Source: Siphonodentalium dalli (Eukaryota; Mollusca; Scaphopoda; Gadilida; Siphonodentaliidae). From it: a DNA stretch of 64,000 bases. Below are positions 1 through 10,904 of the stretch, one piece after another (within the stretch, counting starts at the first letter, position 1; each line of letters opens with the position of its first letter). Under the pieces are notes generated by a model, which was not told the origin of the DNA, did no database searches, and was given only the letters and a program-made list of their open reading frames with translations. The DNA lies in NCBI GenBank assembly GCA_032622095.1, contig CP136066.1, positions 42,917,835 to 42,981,834 of the forward strand, written 5' to 3'. The position numbers and the translations under genes were made by a program.

Positions 1-806
1 TGATCTATATGATCTATACGGGTGTAGCCAGAGTAGAGATACATGACATGATATATATGATCTCTATATGTGTAGCCAGAGTAGAGATACATGACATGAT
101 CTATATGATCTCTATATGTGTAGCCAGAGTAGAGATACATGATATGATCTATATGATCTCTATATGTGTAGCCAGAGTAGAGATACATGATATGATATAT
201 ATGATCTCTATATGTGTAGCCAGAGTAGAGATACATGACATGATCTATATGATCTCTATATGTGTAGCCTGAGTAGAGATACATGATATGATCTATATGA
301 TCTCTATATGTGTAGCCAGAGTAGAGATACATGATATGATCTATATGATCTCAACGCGTGTAGCCAGAGTGGAGATACATGACATGATCTATATGATCTC
401 TATATGTGTAGCCAGAGTAGAGATACAAGACATAATCTATATGATATATACGGGTGTAGCCAGAGTAGAGATACATGACATGATATATATGGTGATGATG
501 CATCTGGAATATGATCTCTACGTGTGTAGCCAGAGTAGAGATTCATGACATGATCTATATGATCTCTACGTGTGTAGCCAGAGTAGAGATTCATGACATG
601 ATCTATATGATCTCTACGTGTGTAGCCAGAGTAGAGATTCATGACATGATCTATATGATCTCTATATGTGTAACCAGAGTAGAGATTCATGACATGATCT
701 ATATGATCTCTACGTGTGTAGCCAGAGTAGAGATTCATGACATGATCTATATGATCTCTATGGGTGTAGCCAGAGTAGAGATAAATGACAAGATCTATAT
801 GATGAT
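1..806. repeat. 48-bp minisatellite array
   Basis: About 17 head-to-tail copies of a 48-bp unit containing GTAGCCAGAGTAGAGATAC followed by alternating ATGATCTATATGATCTC words. The array begins before the window edge. Copies differ by a few substitutions (TATATG or TACGTG; ATAC or ATTC), and one irregular stretch lies near 488-512. Because 48 is divisible by three, several frames stay open on both strands and give 16-residue peptide repeats. There is no start context, splice logic or codon pattern to suggest translation, so the ORFs are treated as artefacts. Confidence 0.95.
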
Positions 807-1660
807 GCTTCATCCTCGAGATTCTGAGCTTAGAAATTATGTCAGGAGCAATAAAAACAAAGCTTAACTTTTTTCCACGCATTTCTAACCAAATTTCGGT
901 GGAATTCCTAACCATAGTTCAAATAGTGGGGTCTCCCCGGTGTTTAGTGTTTTGCTTATCGCATACTCTTTACGTATTGTTTGTTTACATAACATGGCAT
1001 TTGTTTACATGACACGGAGTAATATCATGACAATAACATGCAATTTACGCTGCACATCAATCTCTACCAGAGCGTACCAGTCATACTTCCTTTCTGACTC
1101 TGTCACCGGTTGGGTACTGGTCAGCCGTTTCTATATTTAGCGCGGGGTTTTCCAAACAAAATAGCGAAAACCGATCCGTGATCGCCCCAATGTCAAATTT
1201 CCTATGTGCTTTGAGAACAATTCCCGGACTAAAATCTTAATGACAGAATGGAGAATCAGAGCGGTAATTTTGTTGATGATTTTCGCAAACAACTCGTCAA
1301 AATTGGAGCAAATTAGAACTCTTGTGTCTGACTTTCCATGCGTGTTGTTGGGACATTGTCGTCCATGTGAGTTTAGACTTTTGTGTTGATAAAATAAACG
1401 GAGAACCGAATCACACCGTTTCGAAATATAGTTCATCGGTTTTAGTTTTAGTTTTTAGGTTCGAAATTTACACAAATTTTGTTCGATATTTTGTGTGCTT
1501 AACAAGGGCAGCATGTTGCTCTGTTCGCTTAGTATACATTTTAATATCGCGGAAGTCCACCAAATGTTGGGAAAATGTCGCCGGTAGCAGCGGTCTTACC
1601 GAGTCATTAAGGGAGGTAAACGCTGCATGGAGTTAGGATGAAACATTCGATAGGTCAATT
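807..1660. other. Intergenic, no gene seen
   Basis: No supported gene. A segment around 925-1035 (GTGTTTAGTGTTTTGCTTAT, then TTTACATAACATGG and ATGACAATAACAT) recurs in diverged form near 43330-43430, 54930-54990 and 57170-57480, which marks a dispersed, MITE-like repeat. Short ORFs here look random. Confidence 0.5.
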
Positions 1661-2090
1661 AAAGATGCATAATCCGATTAAGCGCCCATCAATTACTATT
1701 TATTTTGATTTGGGGGTAAAAACATATTTGATTCGAGTCGAGGAACCCACCTATCAAAGCTCAGAGTTAGATATAGGAAATATATTATTTTTCACCATCG
1801 AAAATTAATAGTGGCCCAGTAAACAGTCGACGAGCCGACTGTCTCGGATCAAATTGCGGATGAAGATGGATAACTCTAAAATAAAGAGGCCAAATTTCGG
1901 CGAACAACATGTTGATAAATAACACGATACGGCCAATGTTATACTATAGTTGGTTAGCATTATCAACATGGTTAGCATTATTTGTGGGCAATTAATCGAT
2001 TCTGATAACTGAAGCGGCATTTCTAAAAAAAATTGTTGTTGTTGAAATCTGATCATATGGGGACCATCGAATCGGATTGCGCACCTTAAA
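1661..2090 (+). repeat. Dispersed repeat family A, copy 1
   Basis: Shares ordered blocks with 13814-14040 and 63152-63565: an AATTACTATTT block, then GATTCGAGTCGAGGAACCCA, then ATCAAAGCTC, then GTCGACGAG, and AAATTGCGGATGAAGATGGA followed by TAACTCTAA. The downstream half, ending GGGGACCATCGAATCGGATT, is shared only with the third copy. GATTCGAGTC resembles a pol III B box, so a SINE-like origin is possible, but no A box or tail was confirmed. Confidence 0.75.
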
Positions 2091-2772
2091 TGTTTTTTTG
2101 GCGTGTTGTGCAATTGTCAAAATATCAGATTTCACCGAACTTGATGATCTGAATAAAACCAACAAAAGATACTGCATATATAGTAATAATTTCTTTTATT
2201 GTGTGGACACCAAATTTTAGAAAAAATGCAGTTTCTGAATATTTATGAACATTTCTTCTTTTTTATTTCGACCCTTCAATTGATCACCATATTTAGGACA
2301 TTCAGAGATGTACGACCGACACCAAACTGTATACCGACGACGATGATGGATTAATTTTGCTACATGGGTGGAATCCATTGTGGTCCATTGGGGTATAACA
2401 ATGGTTACATTTCACGAGGAAGATGGTGGTGCAGGTTAAAAATTCTAAAGTGACGCTGTCGGGGTCACGGACAAAACAAGGGAGAGGGGCAACAAAATCG
2501 ACAACAAATTTTGTCGCCGCTTTTCAGCAAACTTATTTCGCCCAAAGGGGGATTATAACTTTTGAAATTTGTATCTCACTGTGTCAACAGATTTCACATG
2601 TGTTTCGCGGTTTACCAATATGAGTAAACGTTAGCCCGAAATTACCATTGCTGTTCTTTATCATATGGATTCGTATTAAATCAGCTCCGAATCGCATCAA
2701 ACCAGCCCAATATATATTGGCATGTGTCAATGGTACAACTGTATACCGAGAACACTCAGCAACAAGAAATAA
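2091..2772. other. Intergenic, nothing recognised
   Basis: AT-rich unique-looking sequence with only short, random-looking ORFs. Confidence 0.4.
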
Positions 2773-4212
2773 AGATGCATGCATCAGATCGCCCATGAAT
2801 TATTTTACAACGAATTACTTTTAAAATCTGATACAATTTATGATGTATTAAATAACGTGTTCTACTAAGTACACGGTATATACTATACATGTTAACTATA
2901 TATATATATCTCTTTTAAAAGGGGTAATGTGCAATTATTAATTTTATACTTGTTCTTGGTAACCACTTAGTGAGTATTTTAAATGAAGTTTGTGACGTGA
3001 AATGAAGTAAATATTTTGTACATTGACGGAAGGTAGTGGTGTGTTTACGATGAGAAGAAGCAAATAGTTAATTAAAAGTAGAATAGTTAATATTATTTCT
3101 GACCTTTAGTAAAGGAAATATGTTTATAAAAATGTGAATTAAAACATTAAACTCAATACCTTGTGGGTGTGTTCACGGTGGGTCACAGGTAGGGACGCGG
3201 TGACAGGGAATTGGGGTGTACGTACTTATATTGTATGGGACACTATTATCTATTTCTATATTTCATGTGCATGTTTCACGTCTGGTCATCACAATCATGT
3301 AGGGACGCGGCGACAGGCGGTTGGGGTGCACGCATGGATTTTTTTCTAATATTGATTGTGACACTGCCGGGTGTGTTTGACAATTTCATGTGCACGTTCT
3401 CACGACTGGTTGGACGTAGGGACGCGGCGACATGGGATTGGCGTGTACGAACTTATATTGCATGGGACCATGTCTGTTTGAACATTTCATGTGCAGGTTT
3501 TCAAATGTCACAATATGTCCCGTGTAGAGACATGGCGATATGGGGTCATAAGGTGTGCGTACTTATATTGCATGGGACACTGTCTGTTCTATTTGATTAT
3601 TTCATGTATATGTCATCAAGGCTGATCAAATTGTCACAGAGGCGTGGCACAGGGGGTTGGGGTGTACTTATACGTTTACTGCATACAACACTGTCGGGTC
3701 GGTTTGAACATTTCATGTGTATGTTCTCATGGCTGGTCAGCAGCATGGTTGGGTTGGGTATACGTACTTTTATTTCATTTGATTATATAGGTAGCATCTT
3801 TTATTTAATTTATCTCAAATTGCATATGTATATTTGTGGTGACAACTAGATAAGCTAACGTTTCTATTCCGAATTTCTTTTCATGAACCCGAGCATCCAT
3901 CTTGGATTTTAATCTTTGCATCATTAACATCTTTGGAGTACGTTACAGCCCGCATCTGTCCGTCAGCATATTGGATGTCACTATTTTAATCTATAGGCAA
4001 ACTATATAGCCCGCATTTATGAGCTGGTAATTATCAAATTGTACATGCACGATCAAGCTTCATATCTAGGTGTAATTTGGCCATGTAAGTATACATCTCG
4101 TTCTGATAAATGCGTATATTTGAAGTTCTAATATTATATTCATAACATTTCCCCAATGTACGTGACTATTTATTTGTAAAATAATTCATGGGCGATCTGA
4201 TGCATCTTCTTT
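2773..4212. repeat. 1.44-kb segment bounded by ~36-bp inverted repeats
   Basis: AAGATGCATGCATCAGATCG and the following CCCATGAATTATTTTACA at 2773-2811 reappear inverted at 4176-4212, with one 4-bp indel. The pair encloses the 115-bp tandem array. This looks like a non-autonomous transposon with terminal inverted repeats. No target-site duplication was resolved. Confidence 0.55.
3150..3750 (+). repeat. ~115-bp degenerate tandem repeat
   Basis: About five copies of a ~110-117-bp unit, each carrying a GTAGGGACGCGGCGACAGG-like block (3190, 3300, 3417, 3528, 3635), a TTGGGGTGTACGTACTTATATTG-like block and a TTTCATGTGCATGTTCTCA-like block. A 212-codon ORF at 3211-3849 runs through it. Its peptide repeats with the DNA unit, so it is not called a gene. 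Confidence 0.8.
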
Positions 4213-4229
4213 ACTTGTATATAATCATC

Positions 4230-4740
4230 TACATGGTACCAGGACTCATGAGTCTAATTGGCTGTGGTTTAAATATGCTAAAAGTGGCGCCGTTCGAGTC
4301 AGGTATAGGGAGGGGATGAGTACCAACAATTGGTAAAAATAATTTTTTAAAGCAGATTTCCACCAAATTAATCCTCTCCATGAAACGAGGAATCTAATCG
4401 CGTGGATTAAAGACGCCAAATTATTGTCGCTTGGGTCATGGTGGAGCAGCGGATGGGCACTAAATTTGATAAGAATGTTTTTAGTCGCTGATTTCCACCA
4501 AACTTATATATAGTCATTTCCATGATAAAGGGAGTCTAGTTGTGCGGATTAAAGATGTCAACAGTGGCGCTGTTCGAGTCAGGCGTGTGGAGGGAGGGAA
4601 GAGGAATTTATCGCGTAGTATAAAGATACCCAGCTGGCGCCATTTTGGTCGGAGACGGGAGAGAGACATCAACAATTAGTACAAGTATTTTAGCACCATA
4701 GTCATCTCTATGGTATGAGGAGTCTAATTGGGTGGTTTAA
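4230..4740 (+). repeat. Degenerate tandem repeat with GTGGCGCCGTTCGAGTCAG core
   Basis: The block GAGTCTAATTG, GTGGATTAAAGATG, AGTGGCGCCGTTCGAGTCAG recurs near 4285, 4400, 4560 and 4640, and again at 5213-5290 beyond the MITE. The MITE therefore inserted into one of these units, which reveals its empty target site. Confidence 0.65.
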
Positions 4741-4799
4741 CCCTTTCAGTGCCAAGGGCCGATATCATCGGCCCTAATTTACGGTCTGTAAAATCGGCC

Positions 4800-4834
<35 letters not shown>

Positions 4835-5212
4835 TTAGATTTTTTTGGATTGAATTTTTTTGGGGTATGCTTAAGCATACTATAGCGAATTTAAAAACAA
4901 ACTGGATAAAACCTTAGGGGCATGTTATAACTCAAAACTATCACCAAGTATTCATAGTAATAATTTTGATGCCCATGAAAACTGTAAGATTTCCTGGCAC
5001 TAAACCTACAAATAAGTCTGTTAAAGAAAATAAGAAAAAATTATTAAAATTGTAAAAAAAATAAAAAAATAATAACAAATGATGAAAAATTGTTAGGCCA
5101 ATGCATTCTCTTATATATGCGAGGCGACCTATGGTCGACTCGCATATATAAGATAATGCATTGGCACAGGGTATATGGGTTGATACAAAAATCGGACCTG
5201 GCACTGAAAGGG
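4741..5212. mobile_element. piggyBac-like MITE
   Basis: A 472-bp element with terminal inverted repeats CCCTTTCAGTGCCA / TGGCACTGAAAGGG; the match continues imperfectly to about 23 bp. It is flanked by TTAA (4737-4740) and TCAA (5213-5216), i.e. a TTAA target with one change. Termini starting CCC next to TTAA are the hallmark of the piggyBac superfamily. There is no transposase. Inside are a poly-A run (~4803-4830) and the 68-bp hairpin module at 5099-5165. The flanks belong to one tandem-repeat unit interrupted at TTAA. Confidence 0.75.
5094..5172. repeat. Hairpin module, copy 1
   Basis: Near-perfect palindrome CCAATGCATTCTCTTATATA...TATATAAGATAATGCATTGG with core GCGAGGCGACCTATGGTCGACTCGC trimmed at the centre. 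Flanks TTGTTAGG and CACAGGGTA are conserved with the copies near 36.7, 37.0 and 38.4 kb. Confidence 0.85.
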
Positions 5213-6045
5213 TCAAAGAAACCAACAAGTGGCGAACTTCGAGTCAGTGGTGGGAGATGGGATGGACACCATAATTGCTAAAAAAAAGATTGTGAGAAGA
5301 AGAACCACCACACGGTAATTCCTGTACAATGTATGCATATAAAGGGTCATATAATACAAGAAAACCATAATCAGAAATGGTAACGCCCTCAAGATTATAT
5401 TATTACGCATAAATATAAATTATAAAAAAAAATGTTAAATATATTGGTTACATGAATTCCGTTAAAACAACTAATCCTTCAAATTATTACAAAAAAACTA
5501 CGGCTTATTACTGCAGGTTTCTAATTCAACACACCAGAAGTCTCTAAATGCGGATCAAAAATCGGAGTCATTGTGTTCCCGTCATAAAATCTTCAACAGC
5601 GGTCCAGCCATTGTTGATATCTAAACATTGAAAGCATTAATGCGGTCATAATAGTTACATACGGCAACTATCAATCCAGCGAATTTGATATGGTTGATAG
5701 AACAAACCACTATTATCATGACCGTGTCGCTATTTGTTTAAAATACGTATCAATTGACATATACGCACCCGTTCCCTCATTAAAATCAACATATTTCGAC
5801 CATTTTAGGCGAACTCCGCGAATTCGGGGACGTTCGCAAATTGACTTCCGCAAACAGGGACCTACTGCGAATTGTCACAACCGGAAAAAGGAAAAACCAA
5901 TTATCTATTTATAAAAGCTCCACAGACACACGGCGCATTCGGCGACACACGGCGATCTAAAATTTGCCCACCAGTATACACCCGATGGGCGTGAATGACA
6001 GTATTGTCTTATTAGATTAACGCCAATAGTTTAGTACGAAGTGTT
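5213..6045. other. Intergenic, no gene seen
   Basis: The first ~80 bp resume the tandem repeat broken by the MITE. The rest is AT-rich sequence without supported features. ORFs at 5690-5914 and nearby show no recognisable domain. Confidence 0.4.
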
Positions 6046-6215
6046 CTGATCAGGCAATTCTTCAAGGATTGTCCACTTATAAATGGACAATCGGTACCTA
6101 AAATGGTCATTAATAAATGGACAATCCAACCACGCGGGCCATTTATAAGTGGACAATCCTTGAAGAATTGCCTGCACCTAATGCGCATAAGATTGTCCAC
6201 TTATAAATGGACACA
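6046..6215. repeat. Inverted repeat with GATTGTCCACTTATAAATGG
   Basis: AGGCAATTCTTCAAGGATTG and the following TCCACTTATAAATGG at 6052-6086 are mirrored at 6139-6174, giving a ~35-bp perfect stem with a ~52-bp loop. A third copy of the inner half sits at 6191-6213. Likely a small foldback element. Confidence 0.85.
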
Positions 6216-6244
6216 CCCTTAATTCTACCCGTAAAACAGTTTGC

Positions 6245-6850
6245 GATTTCAAAACGTGTACCGGTACGGGTAGCTACCAGTACCCGTACCGGTATCCGTT
6301 TGAACTCGCTAATGACTGCACTGCATTGAAAATCTGATGCCGGTCAGGCGCTGAGATTTTGTCACCGGATCGGTGCCTTGCATACGGCACTATAACGACA
6401 CGGTGTGCTGAATTATCAAAGGTAGGTTTTGATAATTTGCATCATTTAATTGCACCGAATATCATTGTTAAAAAATGTTGATGTACTATTGAGAGATTAT
6501 TACAATAAATTGGCTAAAGTTCACAACTCAAATGTATAAAGTCTTGGACGTGTCGGCTGAGTGCCGAATTTCCGGCATCTGTACGGCACCGTTATTCAGT
6601 TGCTTTTTTTTACACAGTATTGATCAGATACCAGTACTTGAAGGTGACATAATTGAAATTTATAATATATAAAATATAATACTTTATGTTTCTCGGTATC
6701 AGATTAGTACCGATCTGGTGTCGGGTATTCGGCTCAGGAAAAGTATTGGTAAATGGGTACCGGTTTGGTGCCGGTCCGGCATCGGTACGGCACCAACCGA
6801 CACAAACCGGTACCTATCAGGCACCGTTCCGGCGCCTACATGTTCGCCTA
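6245..6850. repeat. CCGGTACC-rich degenerate repeat region
   Basis: Repeated short words CCGGTACC, GGTACGGCACC and GGTGCCGGT in both orientations, concentrated at 6255-6300, 6350-6400, 6570-6595 and 6755-6835. The region is more GC-rich than its surroundings and looks self-complementary. No protein signal was recognised. Confidence 0.55.
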
Positions 6851-7534
6851 CTCATTATATGGACCAAGTTACCGAGACAACGATTGAGGTCTAGTTTGAG
6901 TAAATTAAACAAGATTTCGGCAAAGAATAAGTGATAGAGCTTGTTCCCTTTCAAAATAACTGGGTAATATGTCTTGATAAACATAGTTGACATTATCTAT
7001 ACAAATCTTTAATATATAACAAGCCCCTGTCTGACACAAACAGACGATACACGGGATGGCCTAAACCCGTTGCTCGTGTTAGTGTATAAAACGTTAATCC
7101 TACATTTATTTTATTAAATAATATTCGCTTTTAAATTTTTCCCGGTATCGAAATAAATCGATAAATAAGACTGTCTTTCTACTAGCGCAGTACATGTATG
7201 TCCCATAATGACGCATTGAAGTCAGAAAAAATTCAACTTCGAACATTATTTACGGGCCCGTGCAAAACACAGTGTGATCTTTCGAGTAGGTATATTTTGA
7301 GATACCCGATACCATTTATTTTTTATTTTGGGCTTCGGAAGAGCCATGTCCGTTTACAGAAATTCGAAGAGCATGGAGTTGTTATGTATTGATACAAGTA
7401 TGTTAAACTTAATTAAGCTCGGTCTTTCACCACGTAGCTTGTCCACCCGCCGTCCTCCAAGCCGTTGGTCCACTGGCAAAAATGTGTAACGTTGATGGTT
7501 TTCAAGAAACATGCGAGCATAGAATATTCCTTCT
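6851..7534. other. Intergenic; part shared with 38.8-39.2 kb
   Basis: No gene. The words ATAATATTCGCTTTTAAATT (7118) and TTCGGAAGAGCCATGTC (7334) recur in the same order near 38802 and 39192, so a diverged dispersed repeat of roughly 300-400 bp is present. Confidence 0.45.
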
Positions 7535-8052
7535 ATTGGCTGCGGACACACGTATCACAGTAGCGATGGCATAGTAGGTGTGACAATTAATTATGGTGCA
7601 ATTTTGGTGACAATTGGTCGTCATATTCCTGTGCCATAGCGAGACATGTCGCCCGCCGCACATTCACACAATGAGTCTTTTCCAAGCTCTATCAGCGTCG
7701 ATATCGACAACTCAATGATTTATCAAACCGAATGTCTTGTCGCTGTTGATCGTTACTCAACACGCAATGTTATATTTTTAATGCTAACACACGACAATTC
7801 TGGACGATCGGTCGTGCAATGTTATGTATCGTAGAGAATACAATGTGGCTAAACGTAATGAGTAGAGATCAACCTTGGTGAAACTCAATGGGTTAATTGG
7901 TCAGTCGACTCACTGTGCGAATATGCGGCGCGCGACACGACTCCCTATGGCATATAAATTATGTTGACCAATTGTCACCAAACTCTACCATAATTAAGTG
8001 TCACACCTACTATGCCATCGCTACTGTGGTACGTGTGTCCGCAGCCATTGGT
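7535..8052. mobile_element. MITE-like foldback, ~85-bp inverted ends
   Basis: TGGCTGCGGACACACGTATC, ACAGTAGCGATGGCATAGTA, GGTGTGACA and TTGGTGACAATTGGT at the left end are mirrored at 7962-8050 with few mismatches. The ~340-bp interior has no transposase. No clear target duplication was seen. Confidence 0.8.
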
Positions 8053-8977
8053 ATTGAATTGCGACTCTTTATTTAGCTTCGTCACATAGTTCACCAATCA
8101 TTTAGGTATAGGTACTTCTATGTGTATTGAATTCCGACTCCAATGATATTATCAAAGCATGTTAGTTATCTTCGCCAAGGAGTTCACCAATAATGTAGGT
8201 GAAACTAACATATGTTAACCGCCAGCTATACACGAAAGCAGCATGACGCCACAGCAGACTGTGCGTAACACTGATATAAACGGATCTTCAATCAATTAAA
8301 CTGACGCATTTAAAAACCTGCAAGCTCCGCATCACCACGTTGTTATCCCTATATAAATGAGATAAACTTGGAGTCATGTCATATCGCACTGAATAATCCT
8401 TTGAAGCAATAAGGTAAGTCTTAAAATGACCCGCTTCGCTCACAATGGGTAAATGTACACAACTATAACAGTCTGTAAAATCTTCACCACTAAGAAGAAT
8501 GTATTGGCAAATAGATACACCGTGTTTTTATATTGATTATACAGTAGTTCTCCAATAACATCATTTCGCGTGTTGAAACCATGTATTGTACACTGAATTG
8601 TCAACGTATAACGCTAATCGTGTAGTAAGTTCATATATTTTAGTCTCATTATTATTTTGTAGAATATATATATCATCTATTTGACCTTTTCCAATGATTA
8701 CCATCCGTTAATTAAACTGTATATGGTATATTGGACTTATTGGACTTTTATCTGTAATTCCAAACGCAAGTTTTTAAAAAAACAATGGCTTTGACACGTG
8801 TAATATCATTATTGGAGAGTTATTTAATAATAAACATAAAACAATCTATTGGTTCATGTAAAATTTTGTCCAGACTGTTATGTCATTTCGCAATGAGGCC
8901 TTCATTCCCATTAAGGTAAATTATTTTAGAGGGAAATGTAATATTCCGACATTTTGATATACTTTAAGACTTTTTTC
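8053..8977. other. Intergenic, nothing recognised
   Basis: AT-rich sequence without ORFs or repeats I could support. Confidence 0.4.
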
Positions 8978-9146
8978 GGTTAGGGTTAGGGCTAGGGTTA
9001 GGGTTAGAGTTAGGGTTAGAGTTAGGGTTATAGCTAGGGTTAGAGCTATGGTTAGAGCTAGGGTTAGGGCTATGGCTACAGTTAGGGCTAGGGCTGGGGT
9101 TATGGCTAGGGTTATGGCTAGGGTTATGGTTAGGGTTAGGGTTAGT
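8978..9146 (+). repeat. Degenerate interstitial telomere-like array
   Basis: About 28 hexamers of TTAGGG with frequent GCTAGGG, TTAGAG and TTATGG variants. Perfect runs are short, so this is an old internal array rather than a chromosome end. Confidence 0.9.
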
Positions 9147-10335
9147 GTATTCTTACACGAAGGACATACCCATGATCTGGCCAATTTTATATCTGGGTAA
9201 GTCGTGACTTTGTTAGTTCGTGTTATTTGCAAGATACAAGATACAAGTAAATGAAACAAGAAAAGGTAATTTTGCTCTCTCGACTGACATAAATTACATT
9301 TAAGTCTGTTATTGTTATTGTCTCAATTGAAAGGGGATATTGGGCAAACCTAGATTATTCCGAACGAAACTGCACGTTATTAATTCTGAATTGGGAGACG
9401 AATTCCAATTCGTTCTGAAATGCAATTTATCAACCTGATTATTACAGACGTTCCAACAATTTTAAGCTGGAACAATTATTTAACTCTACTACGGACATTA
9501 GCGATTTTCACAAAAAAGGCCCAAAGTATATTGAAACACTACGGAGGCCCAACTGTGATGTTACGTCGTTACCATCAAGGAATGTACTACCTCCCATTAC
9601 CCAACAGAACATACCCTTTATCTACAGCGCAACCCTCCCCCGAAATGTTCTTTAAAACATTTAACTACACCACCCCGACACTTTCCTTGATAAAGGTAAC
9701 AACATTTGAAATTTTCTTCGAAATGTGTAACTAGAACCACCCCCGATATGTTCTGACATGACCATGTTACTACATCCCCGACATTTGCTTTGATTATTCC
9801 TTATTCTCAACTAAATGTATAACTATATTTGTACAATTTACACCTTTACACATCGTACATGATACACTGTAAATGAATATTATGACTCATGTTAGTCGAA
9901 TGGTTATATGAAAATAATAGAATATAATTACACCTCTCTTTTTCTCTTTCATTATCCTCGACACTGATTAGACAAGTCCCAAACGAAGCCTTAGTTACTT
10001 GTTGCTCGATAATGATGTAAGTGTCCGAGTCACCGGCGCAGGAATTCGAGAAGGGTAAACATTCGCGCGAGTCGATTATCCTCGGGACGATTTTACCAAG
10101 AGTGTTGATGGTGTGTCGTTGGTTACCGATCCATTTTCGGAGAATTGAAAATGCTCGCTTCAATGTAATAACTGATCACTATGTTACATTTGTTTTGATA
10201 ATAAAAGAGGCCAAACAATAATTTATCTCTAAATTGTAGCCAAATAACATGGTGATAACTGGCTTCACCTGTAACAATTAGATAACCAACAGCCTTCTGT
10301 GAATCGGCAAACTTAAAATAAAATTTTCACTGCTT
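9147..10335. other. Intergenic, no gene seen
   Basis: Weak repetition of an ACATTT...AACTACA.C.CCCCGACAT motif at 9560-9800. ORFs of about 100 codons here lack recognisable domains. Confidence 0.4.
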
Positions 10336-10385
10336 GGGGAAGGGGAAGGTTGTTAAGGGGAAGGTCAAAGGTTTTGGTCCCAGAT
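10336..10385 (+). repeat. Fragment of the 10.9-kb foldback arm
   Basis: GTTGTTAAGGGGAAGGTCAA followed by AGGTTTTGGTCCCAGAT matches the arm sequence at ~11000-11035, which suggests a truncated older copy of the same family. Confidence 0.7.
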
Positions 10386-10904
10386 TTGGTCGATTGTGGT
10401 GGTCACGTCTTAATTTCTCCAGTTCTCAGTTCTCATGTTGTCTGGCTTGAATTTGATATTTTTGTGATTGGGAGTATAATGGGAGTAGAATGAACCAACT
10501 AGCTGTTATAATTATCGAAATTGTGTTCGTGCATGTTTGATGTTTGGAGCGAGATCCCCCCACAAATGACATTAAACCCCTTGTCGATAAATAGTACTCT
10601 GATGATAATGCCAATTGGTACAGACCCTGCGAATCGAACATTAATCCGATAATTCGATGGCGGGTTTGTTTCATCAGAATTCACCAGCTACCATATCATT
10701 TGACAGAAATCACCCCTGCCCACGCACATTGACGGAGTTCCCTATACTGCATATAGAGGATATCCAACGAAACTCGTTTATAGTGAAATTTTCATAACGA
10801 GTCCAGTCAATTAAGTACGGACCGAGCCTTTGGCGGGCCCCAGGCCGCAGGCCCCTGGAGAAAATACCAGGTATATAGTATATACATACTGGACCAGTGA
10901 CATA
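10386..10904. other. Intergenic, nothing recognised
   Basis: No gene. A short GC-rich palindromic patch lies at ~10830-10860 (GGGCCCCAGGCCGCAGGCCCC). Confidence 0.4.

Noticed and set aside
9-915. ORFs of 86-171 codons at the window start
   Set aside because: Products of the 48-bp repeat; open on both strands with 16-residue periodicity.
3211-3849. 212-codon ORF
   Set aside because: Spans the ~115-bp tandem repeat and mirrors it; no domain, signal or codon bias seen.
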